DNA from: Zea mays
Taxonomy: Eukaryota > Streptophyta > Magnoliopsida > Poales > Poaceae
Reading direction: 5' to 3'
Length of the DNA stretch: 64,000 bases
NCBI RefSeq assembly: GCF_902167145.1
Contig: NC_050105.1
Coordinates: forward strand, 123,397,898-123,461,897
Position numbers and translations under genes: made by a program. Shown in pieces: positions 21,335 through 31,397 of the stretch. Within the stretch, counting starts at the first letter, position 1; every line of letters begins with the position of its first letter. The notes beneath the pieces are model-generated. The model had not been told where the DNA came from and ran no database searches. It worked only from the letters and a program-made list of their open reading frames with translations.

Positions 21335-21545
21335 TGCAACAATTGGACGCCCTGTGGGAGGTCCTCTCTGTGCCAGATGTGATGGGCCATCCTGCCGGTG
21401 TCACCTCTAGCCTTCGCTTGATAATTGTAAATCGGCAGTGAGTGAAAACATGGCCCAATTGCGTGGCCATCACGTTGTGTTGGGTGCCTTTCCATGGTTG
21501 GGGCCACAACAGCATTAGTGTGGTCGGGCGTATGGTTGTCTTCCC
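21335..21545 (-). pseudogene. Fucosyltransferase 3'-end remnant
   Basis: The plus-strand text gggaggtcctctctgtgcc, followed by atgtgatgg and gccggtgtcacct, lines up base for base with the 3' end of the intact fucosyltransferase gene at 39965-40015 (gggaagtcctcacagtgtc, atgtgccgc, accggcgtcacct), in the same minus orientation. The match continues more weakly to about 21545. Many indels and stops; not functional. Confidence 0.6.
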
Positions 21546-21719
21546 GAGTGAGCCAGGCCGGAAGAATTAGTACTCTTCGGCATTCTATGGAGCGTGCATG
21601 ATAGGCTGCGTCGCTGTCTGCGGGCTCACGTCCATGATAGTCACACCTGTTGTCCTCGTCAAGTGCGACATGTATGTTAGTGTCTTGATGCTGGCTTGAA
21701 TTGGATGCATGATTTTTTT

Positions 21720-23290
21720 TGTGACTATCCCATTTTGATTGGCAGGACTTGTTGATATCTTTGTTTTTTGTTTAGCACAAAAAATATTTTTGATAGAATA
21801 TTGGTTCTGGTGCACATAATTCTTGAAATTGTATAATGATTATCAAGATTTTGTGTCCATATATTGATATTCTATGATGCTTGAGACATCTGCGCTGTGA
21901 CATGGACCTGGACTCCAATGAGATGGTGCATACTTCTCACTTGTTGACATTTCTTACTCATCATGAGTCTTGTAATCTCACTTGTTGACATTTTGTTTTC
22001 TTATTATGGAGTAAATGTTAGTTTTTATAGAATGTGGTTCCGGTGCACATATTTCTTCTTGAGATTGTGTAATGATTTTCAAGATTTTATGTGTGCATAT
22101 ATAGATATTTCCACACTGCTTGAGTCATCTCCGTTATAACTGGACATGGACTCCAATGAGATGGTGTATATTGCATAGTTGCTCAAAGGATTTTTTGCTT
22201 TTGAAATCATTGACTATCATTCATGCTTGTTGATCTTTTGTTAGCACAAAAAATAGTTTTGCTAGAATATTAGTTCTGGTGCACATAGTTCTTCTTGAAA
22301 TTGTATAATGATTTTCAAGATTTTATGTGTGCATATATTGATGTTCCACGCTGCTTGAGTCATCTCCAATGTCACGTGGACCTGGACTCCAATGAGATGG
22401 TGTACATTTATTAATTACTAAATGGATTTTATGCTTTTAGAGTCAGAACTAATCGTCAGCTCTGAAAATGGTGCCATTTCTTACTCATCGTAAGTCTTCT
22501 CACGTGTTGACATTTTGTTTTCTTATTATGGTATAAATGTTAGTTTAATAGAATGTAGTTCAGGTGCACATAGTTCTTCTTGAAATCGTGTAATGATTTC
22601 CAAGATTTTATGTGTGCATAGATAAATATTTCCACACTGCTTGAGTCATTTCCATTAAACTGGACCTAGACTCCAATGAGATGGTGTATATTGGTTGGTT
22701 GCCCAAAAGATAATCATGCATCTGAAATCATTGACTATCTGCTGTAACTAATATTGTCATTTCTTTAGGATGACAATTCTTGTCGGCACTCAGTTGTTTA
22801 TCTCTCTTTTTTTGACTGTACAAAATATATGGTTGTTATAATACTAGTTGTGCTGCACATAATTCTTCGAAAGTGTGTATGGTTTCAATAATATATGTGT
22901 GCAGTTAAATTATCTGCACTGTTTGTTTTTTCTTCCATTCTAGAGCCAGACACCAGTTTTGTGTACATTAAAAAACATATCATATGTTATAGAGGATAGT
23001 GGATATGACACTAATTAGTTTTAAATGTGTATTGATAATAGGCTGTGTGAGCATTTGGTGGTTAACTGGTTATAACAATCTAATATCACATTTCTTTACA
23101 TAATTATTTATTTGTGTTTAACCTATGTACCTGCATGCTAAGACATACATTTTCATGCCCATAATTGTTGAAGTCACACTATGATTTTCAAGATTTATGT
23201 GTGCGTTAACCACACGCTTGAGCTCCCTCTGTTGCTAAGGAGCTAGACTCGTGTTGTACATTAGTCCATTAACCAAATGCTTAGCTAGTA
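21720..23290. repeat. Degenerate tandem array, unit about 225-310 bp
   Basis: A module containing ggttctggtgcacat, then cttcttgaaattgt, ataatgattttcaagattt, tatgtgtgcatatattgat, gcttgagtcatctcc and gacctggactccaatgagat recurs with anchors near 21803, 22035, 22272, 22556 and 22844, and weakly near 23157. Spacing grows from about 230 to about 310 bases because of indels. No coding sense and no terminal repeats that would name a transposon. Confidence 0.75.
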
Positions 23291-23515
23291 CTCCCTGAGA
23301 GCATTCCCCAAGGGAAAACGTGACCATAGTGCACACGTGATTCTTGGGTACTGGTTGTTGTGGATGCTTGTTCGTAGTCATATTATTTAGTCTGGTAGTC
23401 TCCATTATTGTGGAAGTTCTAATTACTTGTGGGGAATGGACATGGAAATTTTATTATTAGGCCCCTATTTTGCTTGCGTTGCTGCAACACTCACTATGAC
23501 ATTGCATGGCCTTGT

Positions 23516-24792
23516 TACGTTCTTTGTTTCTTTAATTTTGTTTCATTTTGTTAATCAAAGTGTATGACTTATTACTTTATTTCAACATTTTTTGAGAAAA
23601 AAATCATTCATAACACTATTTGTAGATGGTACCTCTTCCCAAACAAGTGAAGCAAATAGCAATTGATTACAGCCCTTTCGTTTACTAAATAGCAAATTCA
23701 TTTCTGCCCTAATTGCAGTCAATCAAGGCTTTATGTGATAAAACAAATGTTTTTTTTGCAGAAGCCGTTCAGATGCTAATGACTCAGCTTCTTCCCTATC
23801 CGTAAACGGCTTGTACCAGTCTTCAGTTTTCTGAACTTTAAGCAGATACCAATACCAGAAAGACATGCTACTATGGCGTGCAAGAATAAGGCTTTCATCT
23901 GACTGATCTCGGGAGTGATCATGGGCCCTGAAAAAGATTTTACTCTATGACCTTCATGTGATTGTCCAGCAGTTAGGGTAGACTTTACCGGGAACTGGAT
24001 GGAATTGAGGCCCCGTTTCAATCTCACGTGATAAACTTTAGCTTCCTGCTAAACTTTAGCTATATGAATTGAAGTGCTAAAGTTTAGCTTCAATTACCAC
24101 CATTAGCTCTCCTGTTTAGATTACAAATGGCTAAAAGTAGCTAAAAAATAGCTGCTAAAGTTTATCTCGCGAGATTGGAACAGGGCCTGAGTCTGTTTAA
24201 ATCATAAGTTGAAATCCATTCGAATCCCTCTGAATCCACATGTATGTTTGTTGGGCTGTGTCTGTCTTTGAGTTTGGTTCAGCTAGGAAGATAATAGCTA
24301 TACAACCGCCTTTTGCCTTATTTTTTTCTTCACATTTTGTTTGTTCGACCTATGGGGTTCGTCCCTCAATTTATGTGAAACCTTTTCTTTTGAATTAGAC
24401 CAACTTATGCAAAACCTACATGCTATGTTCCGGATGAAGGGTGCTGAACACGCTCCCATACGAATCCGCGAGAAGTGGGAAGGCGCAGGCGCAGCCGCAA
24501 CAGGCAACAGCAAGTTCTTCAGGCAGCATGAATGAAGACAACAGTCACTATCCTATCATCTGCTAGAGGTGCTACAGTGCGACACTCTAAACACACAAAG
24601 GACAGAAGATGCGTCAAAGCAGATGTTTTTTTTGCATCCATGCAGAGGTGAAACATGATTTTGAATCCTCTCAACTAACGTATTGAGATAAAGAAATTTT
24701 AGTTCTACGACAGTCACCGAGTTGTATTATAGGAATAATTTAGCTGTTGTTATTACATTGTTGGTACTACCACCAAAAATGTTGTACATTAA
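23516..24792 (+). pseudogene. Degraded second copy of ZEP, exons 12-16
   Basis: Colinear with the intact ZEP from intron 11 (3070) to the 3' flank (about 4330). Shared stretches include tttattactttatttca, the exon 12 start atggtacctcttc, exon 13 atgctaatgactcagc, exon 14 caagaataaggctttc and the end of exon 16 caggcagcatgaatg. Exons 13 and 14 are fused by deletion, exon 14 is frameshifted, and exon 15 is largely replaced by a MITE-containing insertion. No upstream exons are present. The copy continues after the PIF/Harbinger element at 28411. Confidence 0.88.
24009..24187. mobile_element. MITE, 179 bp, inside the ZEP remnant
   Basis: Inverted ends: ggccccgtttcaatctc at the left, and at the right the complement of ggccctgttccaatctc. 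Subterminal gataaactttagc and gctaaagtttatc are also inverted. It is flanked by tga on both sides (24006-24008 and 24188-24190), a 3-bp duplication that could suggest a Tourist/PIF relative, though the target is not TWA. Confidence 0.7.
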
Positions 24793-25541
24793 GGTAGTGT
24801 TTGGTTGGGGAGCGAAGTAGAACGGAACCGTTCCGTCCCAGTTTTAGTGTTGTTTGGTTAGAAAGAAACTAGAACAGAGTGGCTCCAAAAGAAGAATATT
24901 CCCTCCAGATCCGGAACCATCCCGCTCCAAAAAATTGAGGGGACGGAGCGGCTCCGTTCCCAGCCTGCTCTCCTCACCGCTCTCCTCACCGCGCAGGTAC
25001 ACCTCTCTCTCTCTGATGGCCGCCGCCGCCACCTACCTCTGCTGCCGCGCGCGCCCAGCCGTCTTCCTGCTGCCGCGCGCATGCTGTCTTCCTGCCGTCC
25101 TGCTGCCGCCGCACAGGCCGTCCTGCTGCCGCGCGTTTCTGCCGCCGCGCGCAGGCGTTCCTGCAGCCGCGCGCAGGTGTCCTGCTGCCTCCGCGCGCAG
25201 GTTTATCCTGCTGCCGCCGAACGATCTGGCCGGAGCAGCCATGGCCATCTCTCTGCTGGTCCCGGCGCGCAGATCTGGCCGGAGCAGCCATGGCCGCCTC
25301 CCTCTGCGCAGCTCCATCTACTGCTCCCTCTACGCAGCTCCCTCTCCTTGTGCCTTTTTTTGGTTGATTGTAAACTAATTCACTTCTTGTTGATTGGAAA
25401 CCAGATTGATTGCACAAAGAAGGAGAGCCAAGAACAACTGCAGCAAAGGTATACTTGTAAGATGAATTTGCCGCTCTATTGATTTGAATATACTGTCTTC
25501 ATGTGTTGTGAATTGGTTATGTATTTTTTGTTGGCATATAG

Positions 25542-26900
25542 ATGGATGAGGGCGATGATTTTCTAGTCTATGTAGCTGTTGCTCATGTGGTTCTTTCGAT
25601 GATGGCAATTGTTATTAGAGCTCGAAAGAGAAAACGACACGGTCATGCACCCGTAGGACAAATTACTTATGCTCCAATTGATGAGAGGGATAGGAAGCGA
25701 GCTGAGTATCTCAATGATAAAATTTGGAAGAATGATGTTACTTGTGTCAATATGATTAGGCTTAATAGAGCATCGTTCTTTCGATTTTGTAAACTTTTTA
25801 GGGATCGAGGTTTATTACAAGACACTACACACATGTGTGTTGAGCAACAAGTTGCTATGTTTTTACACACAATTGGCCATAATGTTAGGAATAGAGTAGT
25901 TGCCACTAATTTTGGTAGGTCCGGGGAAACCGTTAGTCGGTACTTCAATAAAGTCCTTCATGCAATTGGAGAGCTACACACCGACTTCATTAAGCCACCA
26001 TCATCGACGACACCATCTAAAATTCAAGGGAACCCACGCTGGGATCCTTATTTTAAGGTAGTGTTTGGTTTGTTTGCCCAAATTATTTTGATTATAGGTA
26101 GACTGTTGAGACCTTACATATTGTTATTGTAATGCTAAAATAGGATTGTATTGGGGCCATCGACGGAACACATATTCGGGCGTCTGTTCCTAAGGAATTG
26201 GAACCTGCGTTTCGTGGTAGGAAGAGTTACACTACACAAAATGTAATGGCAGCCGTAGACTTTGATCTACGGTTCACATGTGTTATAGCTGGTTGGGAGG
26301 GAACAGCCCATGACGCTTCAATATTACGCGATGCTTTAGAACGCCCAAATGGTCTTCGTGTTCCTCAAGGTACAAAAAATTTGAGTAGATCATTTGCGTA
26401 GCTCATTTGAGTATATAATAACTACTGTCCCCTTATATGATTTAGGCAAGTTCTACCTAGTTGATGCCGGATATGGAGCCAAGCCGGGTTTCCTGCCTCC
26501 ATATCGTGGTGTGAGGTACCACTTGAATGAGTGGGGCAGCAACCCAGTGCAAAATGAGAAGGAATTGTTTAACCTTAGGCACTCATCTCTCATGGTAACA
26601 GTAGAACGTGCATTTGGTTCTTTGAAGAGGCGATTCAAAATTCTTGATGATGCAATACCATTTTTCCCTTTCCCTACCCAAGTAGAAGCTGTTATTGCTG
26701 CTTGCATTATCCATAATTGGGTCATAGAAGATGGCGGTGATGATTTGATTATAGCCGAAAATGATGACCTCCCTGGCATTATCCATCAAACATCAACACA
26801 TGGACAAGCAACAGAACATGCCATCATGGTTAATTTTAGGCAAGAACTTGCAAATGCCATGTGGCAAGACCGTCAACAATATTATTCTAATGCACCATGA
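25542..26900 (+). CDS. PIF/Harbinger DDE transposase, 3 exons, 398 aa
   Basis: Catalyses cut-and-paste transposition of the element. Exons 25542-26057, 26144-26369 and 26446-26900, all GT-AG with matching phases, give 398 residues. An N-terminal hydrophobic/basic leader and helix-turn-helix-like region (VEQQVAMFLHTIGHN, GRSGETVSRYF) precede the DDE domain. Probable catalytic residues: Asp179 in AIDGTHI, Asp229 in GTAHDASILRDA or Asp254 in LVDAGYGA, and Glu301 in VERAFGSLKRRF. Length and motif order are as expected for plant PIF transposases. Intron 1 is only 86 bases and begins inside a copy of the terminal repeat motif. Without splicing, the frame stops at about 26132. Confidence 0.9.
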
Positions 26901-27080
26901 GTCTGTAAACCATCTATGTACCATTTTGTTTGTATTACTCTATGTACCATTTTCTTTGTATTACTCTTGTATCATTTTGTTTGTATGACTCTATGTTGCT
27001 GAAATTTAGTATCATTTTGTTTGTATGACTCTATGTTGCTGAAATTTAGTATTATTTTGTTTCATTTCAAGCTGGATATA

Positions 27081-27987
27081 ATGGAAGGAGAGGTTAAAGG
27101 TGGAACTGTTTGGACAGTAAGTCAGAAAGCTTTTGTGCAAGAGTTTCTTGCTAACCTTGTTGCTGATGGTTCCAAAACATCAACTGGTTTCAAAAGAGTT
27201 CATCTCAGTGCTTGTGCTAAAGCTTTGAACAATCATTTTAAGATCAATAGAACTCCTGAACAAATTGGCAACCACTTGAAAACATTGAAAAAAAAGTACA
27301 TTAGGATCAACCAACTTAGGAGCAAGAGTGGTGCTAACTGGGATGAAGAGAACTTTATCATCCGATATGACCATGAGATGTACACAAGTCATTTTAAGGT
27401 AATAAGTTTGTTGTACATTTTCTTTTGTTATTAATGCTCTGCACTAAAAAAATTTGTTTGTCCATTGGTAGGATGAGAATGGAAAGGAGATCAACAAGGG
27501 TGATGATGAGTACATAAACAAGCCTCTTCCATACTATGGAAATCTAGCTACCATCTTCGGTGATAGTGTTGCAACAGGTCAATTTGTGAAGACCTCAAGT
27601 GAACCTCTTGCTGTTGATGTTGAAGAGGATGAGATGAATGTTGGAACACCATCCAGTACTTCCATTGACAAAGAAGACACAGCGGGTTCAGGCAATAGGC
27701 CCTCCAAGAGAGCTAAGAAGGATGAAAATATAGTTGATCCTTTGGTTCACGCCTTTGAACTCGGTACTCAAACCATAGCTGGTGCTATACGAGATGCAGC
27801 ATCCAAGAGAGCGTTGCCACCAGGTTTGTTTGAAGCTGTGGATAGTCTTCCTGGTTTTGAGCTTGAGCACAAGGCTAAGTACTATTCTTATTTGCTGAAC
27901 AATCCTAATGTTGCACAAGGGTTTGTGGAGGTGCCGTTGTTGTACAAGCTTAGTATGCTTACTGAGTTCATTAATGGTAATATGTAG
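27081..27987 (+). CDS. Myb/SANT-like protein of the PIF element, 2 exons, 277 aa
   Basis: The second protein of PIF/Harbinger elements, which in known systems binds DNA and helps the transposase reach the nucleus and the transposon ends. Exons 27081-27398 and 27472-27987, phase 0 junction. The N-terminal trihelix/Myb-SANT-like domain (about residues 9-95) has GGTVWTVSQ, FKRVHLSACAKALNNHF and NHLKTLKKKY. A central acidic stretch and a basic segment (RPSKRAKK) could be a nuclear localisation signal. It lies 180 bases downstream of the transposase on the same strand. No disabling change seen. Confidence 0.85.
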
Positions 27988-28410
27988 GCTTGCTAGGAAT
28001 ACTTCATTTTGGGTGACATAAACTAGTATGTCATGCTTCTATGTATCCATAAACAAGGCACTTTGGGAATACTTCATTTTGGGTGATATGAACTTGTATG
28101 TCATGCTTCTATTTACTAATGAACATGGCACTTTGGATTATATGAGTGTTGTGATGACTTGTGGTTTATATGTTATCATGTCAAATATATGCATGTTGTG
28201 ATGAACTTGTATGTCATGCTAATGTCTACTTCAGTGACTCTTCAACCAAACAAAGGATGGAGCCGTTCTGTTCCAGTTCACTCTGCAACCAAACAAAAAA
28301 CAGAGCCGCTCCATTCCAGTTTACCAAACACAGAACAGAGCGGCTCTATTCCTAGAATCAGGAATGGAACGGCTCCGTTCTACTTGGCTCCTCAACCAAA
28401 CACTACCTAA

Positions 28411-28745
28411 GAAGCCAGTACATACTAGTTTAGCTTTGTCAGATATGATATGATTTGTTTTTCCACCAGCACCAGCTCCTTGAATCGCTGGACTACAATT
28501 GAAATTCATGTATAAATAAAAAACCCTATAAGAGCTAGTTTTAGAACTTTATTTTTCCAAAGGTTTTCTATTTTTCAAGAAAAATTGATCTAATTTGTCT
28601 TGGAAAATATAAGTAGGGTTTCCAAACTAGCCGTAAAAATATTTTCATGACCTGATGAGATTTCTACTATCACAGTAAGCATGTTTATGAAGTTTGTGTT
28701 GGTTAAGTTTTTTTAGATTTAAATTTTGATTCTACAAGAGGGTCA
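28411..28745 (+). other. 3' flank of the ZEP remnant, continued
   Basis: After the PIF element, the match to the intact ZEP 3' flank resumes: gaagcca, then gatatgatttgtttttcc and ccagcaccagctcc, compared with gatttgttcttccaccagc at 4469-4490. It ends near acagtaagcatgtt, which matches 4585-4596. This shows that the PIF element split an existing duplicate. Confidence 0.75.
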
Positions 28746-28795
28746 AAAAATTAGACAACTTATAAGTGACTTGAGCCATGGTTTTATCGAATACC

Positions 28796-28980
28796 GTAGC
28801 ACATTTAAACGGAATTGAAAACTACCTTTCATTTGGAGGATAGCTAAAGAGTTAGACATATGGAACAAAAAACGATACAATCAAACAAATAAACAAATTT
28901 GTTAATAAACATGTTTTTAATAAAAAAATCAAATGTTATATGGTAAAAGAAATCCTAGCCACGCGCGCTATTTGCGATTG
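28796..28980. repeat. Direct repeat, left copy
   Basis: gtagcacatttaaac, acctttcatttgga and acaaatttgtta, through gctatttgcgat, match 39603-39801 in order and orientation with small indels. The two copies bracket about 10.6 kb of retroelement sequence. Confidence 0.7.
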
Positions 28981-30170
28981 TTATGACTATTTACAGTATG
29001 TATATTTCAAATAAACCCGACCACCTTCGTTTGAACTGTCAGTGATCTTCTTCGACATTTCCCATTCATTAACAAGGAAGCCATACTTTGAAAGCTAGCT
29101 CTTGCACCAAGTCCGTGATGTTAATGCACACAGTGTTGAAGGCCACCAGACAAGCTTGAGCCCTGTCACTAGTCACGATCGAAGGCCTTTGGAAGCCGAA
29201 GCGTGACTGAATCGGACGCTGAATTATATCTTTTATATCCACCCTCTCAACTAAATCATTCTTAACATAAGACCACTATCTTATCTATGATTCTGGCCAT
29301 TTCTTCCGAAATGTTGGGACATGGCATCTCGCATCAGAGCGGTATATGAAGGACTGACAACCAAAATGGTTATGATATTTTTCCTTCCCCACTGCCTTCA
29401 TGTGATAAGATAAATCATATATATTGCAGAAACAGTCAGTGTTTGGTTCCAACCCTTGGCTCCTCATTGCCTAGATGAAAACCTCGATTTTAATCAAAGC
29501 TTCGGGGGTGAGCTGATGAAGATCTCGAATCTTTTAAGTACTTCGACCACCATCTTATGCAAAGGAAACCGAAGCCCGGTCTTCATAAAGCCCTTGAAAA
29601 CTACCACTTCGCCGGGTTCAGGAAGGGGAACAATGTTCTCTCCTCCGGTCCTTACTATAGTTGTATCACGAAAATATTTGCCTTTCATCGCCTAAATTTG
29701 TCCTCTCTTAACAGTGGATTTTCTAAATACAACGTGACTTGGCCTCCATGGCCGATCTTCGGCGTCATCGTTGTCACTCTCTAGATCAAAATCTTCAATG
29801 TCACTAGAATCTCCAGACAACCCAGCTATAATTTCATCAGTAATCTTTTCAACATTGGTCCTTTCCATAACCAGCTAGCGTAGGGTCCACACTTTTCTTC
29901 TATTCGGCCATCTCAGCGTTGATTGAAACAAAAAGCCGAAGCTCCAAAGCAATCACGGTTGCAGAATCAGAAACCTAAAATGACAAACCCAACACAAGCT
30001 TGATAGTACGAAAAATATTTTCATCGCAACCCTCATATATATATGCAAAGCATCACTGAACGATTGGTGGTCCCACAATATAGAAGGTTTCACTTTTCTA
30101 GCGAAGGGAGGGTGTTTTTTTGGACCTTCGGCTAAAGACTTTCGTTAATTTCGCAGTGTGAATTTGTTAC
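28981..30170. mobile_element. Gypsy-like retrotransposon remnant, left part
   Basis: Apart from the antisense ORF at 29285-29695 I recognise no gene here. The sequence has the cttcg/cgaag-rich character shared with the LTR remnant beyond E2 (39035-39547). E2 is inserted at 30170 with the duplication gttac. Confidence 0.5.
29285..29695 (-). pseudogene. Antisense gypsy-type transposon ORF remnant
   Basis: Two overlapping minus-strand frames, 29494-29688 (PLHKMVVEVLKRFEI) and 29285-29467 (MRSQGLEPNTDCFCNIYDLSY), are consecutive parts of the protein that databases call putative gypsy-type transposon, common in grass genomes. A frame change lies near 29490. The only recognisable LTR remnant next to it (39035 onward) is on the plus strand, so this ORF is antisense to its host element, an arrangement described for Grande-like maize elements. 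Confidence 0.6.
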
Positions 30171-31397
30171 TGAAAGGGAAATGTGCCCTTGGGCTATTTC
30201 TAAGTATTTTGGTGATTGAGTGTCAACACAAGTGCTTAAATGTGAATCAATGCCCATGGATGAACAAAGTGCAAATCTAGAACAAAGGTATGTATCTAAG
30301 TCTTAGTACATTGGTTTTGTGTACTAATATACTTGTCTAAGTGTTAGAAACAGGAAGAAGAAGAAAAGAAGAAAGTTGGCTGTGTACAGCAAAGAGGCTG
30401 TTTCGGTCTGGGGCACCGGACTGTCCGGTGGCGCACCGGACAGTGTCCGGTGGTGCACCGGACAGTGTCCGGTGCGCCAGGCTGCCTCGGCCGAAGAGGC
30501 CGCTCTCGGGAATTTGCTGACGGCGTACGGCTAAAATTCACCGGACTGTCCGGTGTACACTGGACTGTCCGGTGAGCCAACGGTCGGCCGGGCCAATGGT
30601 CGGCCGCGCGATCTGCGCGGGACACGTGGCCAAGCCAACGGTCGGAAGGGGGCACCGGACTGTCCGGTGTGCACCGGACATGTCCGGTGCGCCAACGGCT
30701 CCCGCATCTTCAACGGTCGACCGCGCTGTTTAAGGAAGGAAATCGGGCACCGGACAGTGTCCGGTGTGCACCGGACTGTCCGGTGCGCCCGACGACAGAA
30801 GGCAAAGATGCCTTCCAGATTTGTTCTCAACGGCTCCTAGCTGCCTTGGGGCTATAAAAGGGACCCCTAGGCGCATGGAGGGAAAAACCAAGCAACCTTA
30901 GAGCATTCTTGATCATCCACACTCAGTCTTTGCGCATCCGTTTGTCATTCTAAGTGATTCGAGCTTCGTTCTTGTGAGAACTTTGAGATAGTCTTTGAGC
31001 TCGATTCTTGGCCGTGTGTGCGCGCATTTCGCTGTGGATTTGTGTGTGTTGCTTCCCTCCCTTACTCCGTGCTTCTTTTTGAATCTTAAGTGTAAGGGCG
31101 AGAGACTCCAATTTGTGGAGATTCCTCGCGAGTGGGATAAAGATAAGCAAGGCAAAACACCGTGGTATTCAAGTGGGTCTTTGGACCGCTTGAGAGGGGT
31201 TGATTGCAACCCTCGTCCGTTGGGACGCCACAACGTGGAGTAGGCAAGTTTTGTACTTGGCCGAACCACGGGATAAATCACCGTGTCTTCTCTGTGTTGA
31301 ATTCTTTGTGATTGTCGTATTGTGCAAGATCTCCTCTTTAGCCACTTGGCAATTATTGTGCTAACCCTTAACAAGTTTTTGTGGCTATAAGCTTAAA
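30171..31397 (+). repeat. E2 5' LTR, 3' end deleted
   Basis: Begins tgaaagggaaatgtgccc. The palindrome array (caccggactgtccggtg type) spans about 30415-30790, with a TATA box at 30853-30860. The last roughly 45 bases present in the 3' LTR (tttcgcaggatcacc onward) are missing. Confidence 0.9.

Larger units (their letters stand above)
24793..28407 (+). mobile_element. PIF/Harbinger transposon, apparently autonomous, 3.6 kb
   Basis: Terminal inverted repeats ggtagtgtttggttg at the left and caaccaaacactacc at the right, flanked by the 3-bp duplication taa (24790-24792 and 28408-28410), the TWA target typical of PIF/Harbinger. It encodes a DDE transposase (25542-26900) and a Myb/SANT-like protein (27081-27987), both open. 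A GC-rich leader with short tandem repeats (about 24985-25330) precedes the genes. Subterminal copies of gagcggctcc-type motifs occur at both ends. It was inserted into the 3' flank of the ZEP remnant. Confidence 0.92.

Noticed and set aside
25010..25330. Host exon capture by the PIF element
   Set aside because: No frame shows similarity that I recognise to a known protein, so it is listed only as an unusual leader.
24854..25378. 174-residue frame in the PIF element leader
   Set aside because: Low-complexity Cys/Arg/Pro/Leu translation of GC-rich repeats, with no protein motif and other frames equally open.
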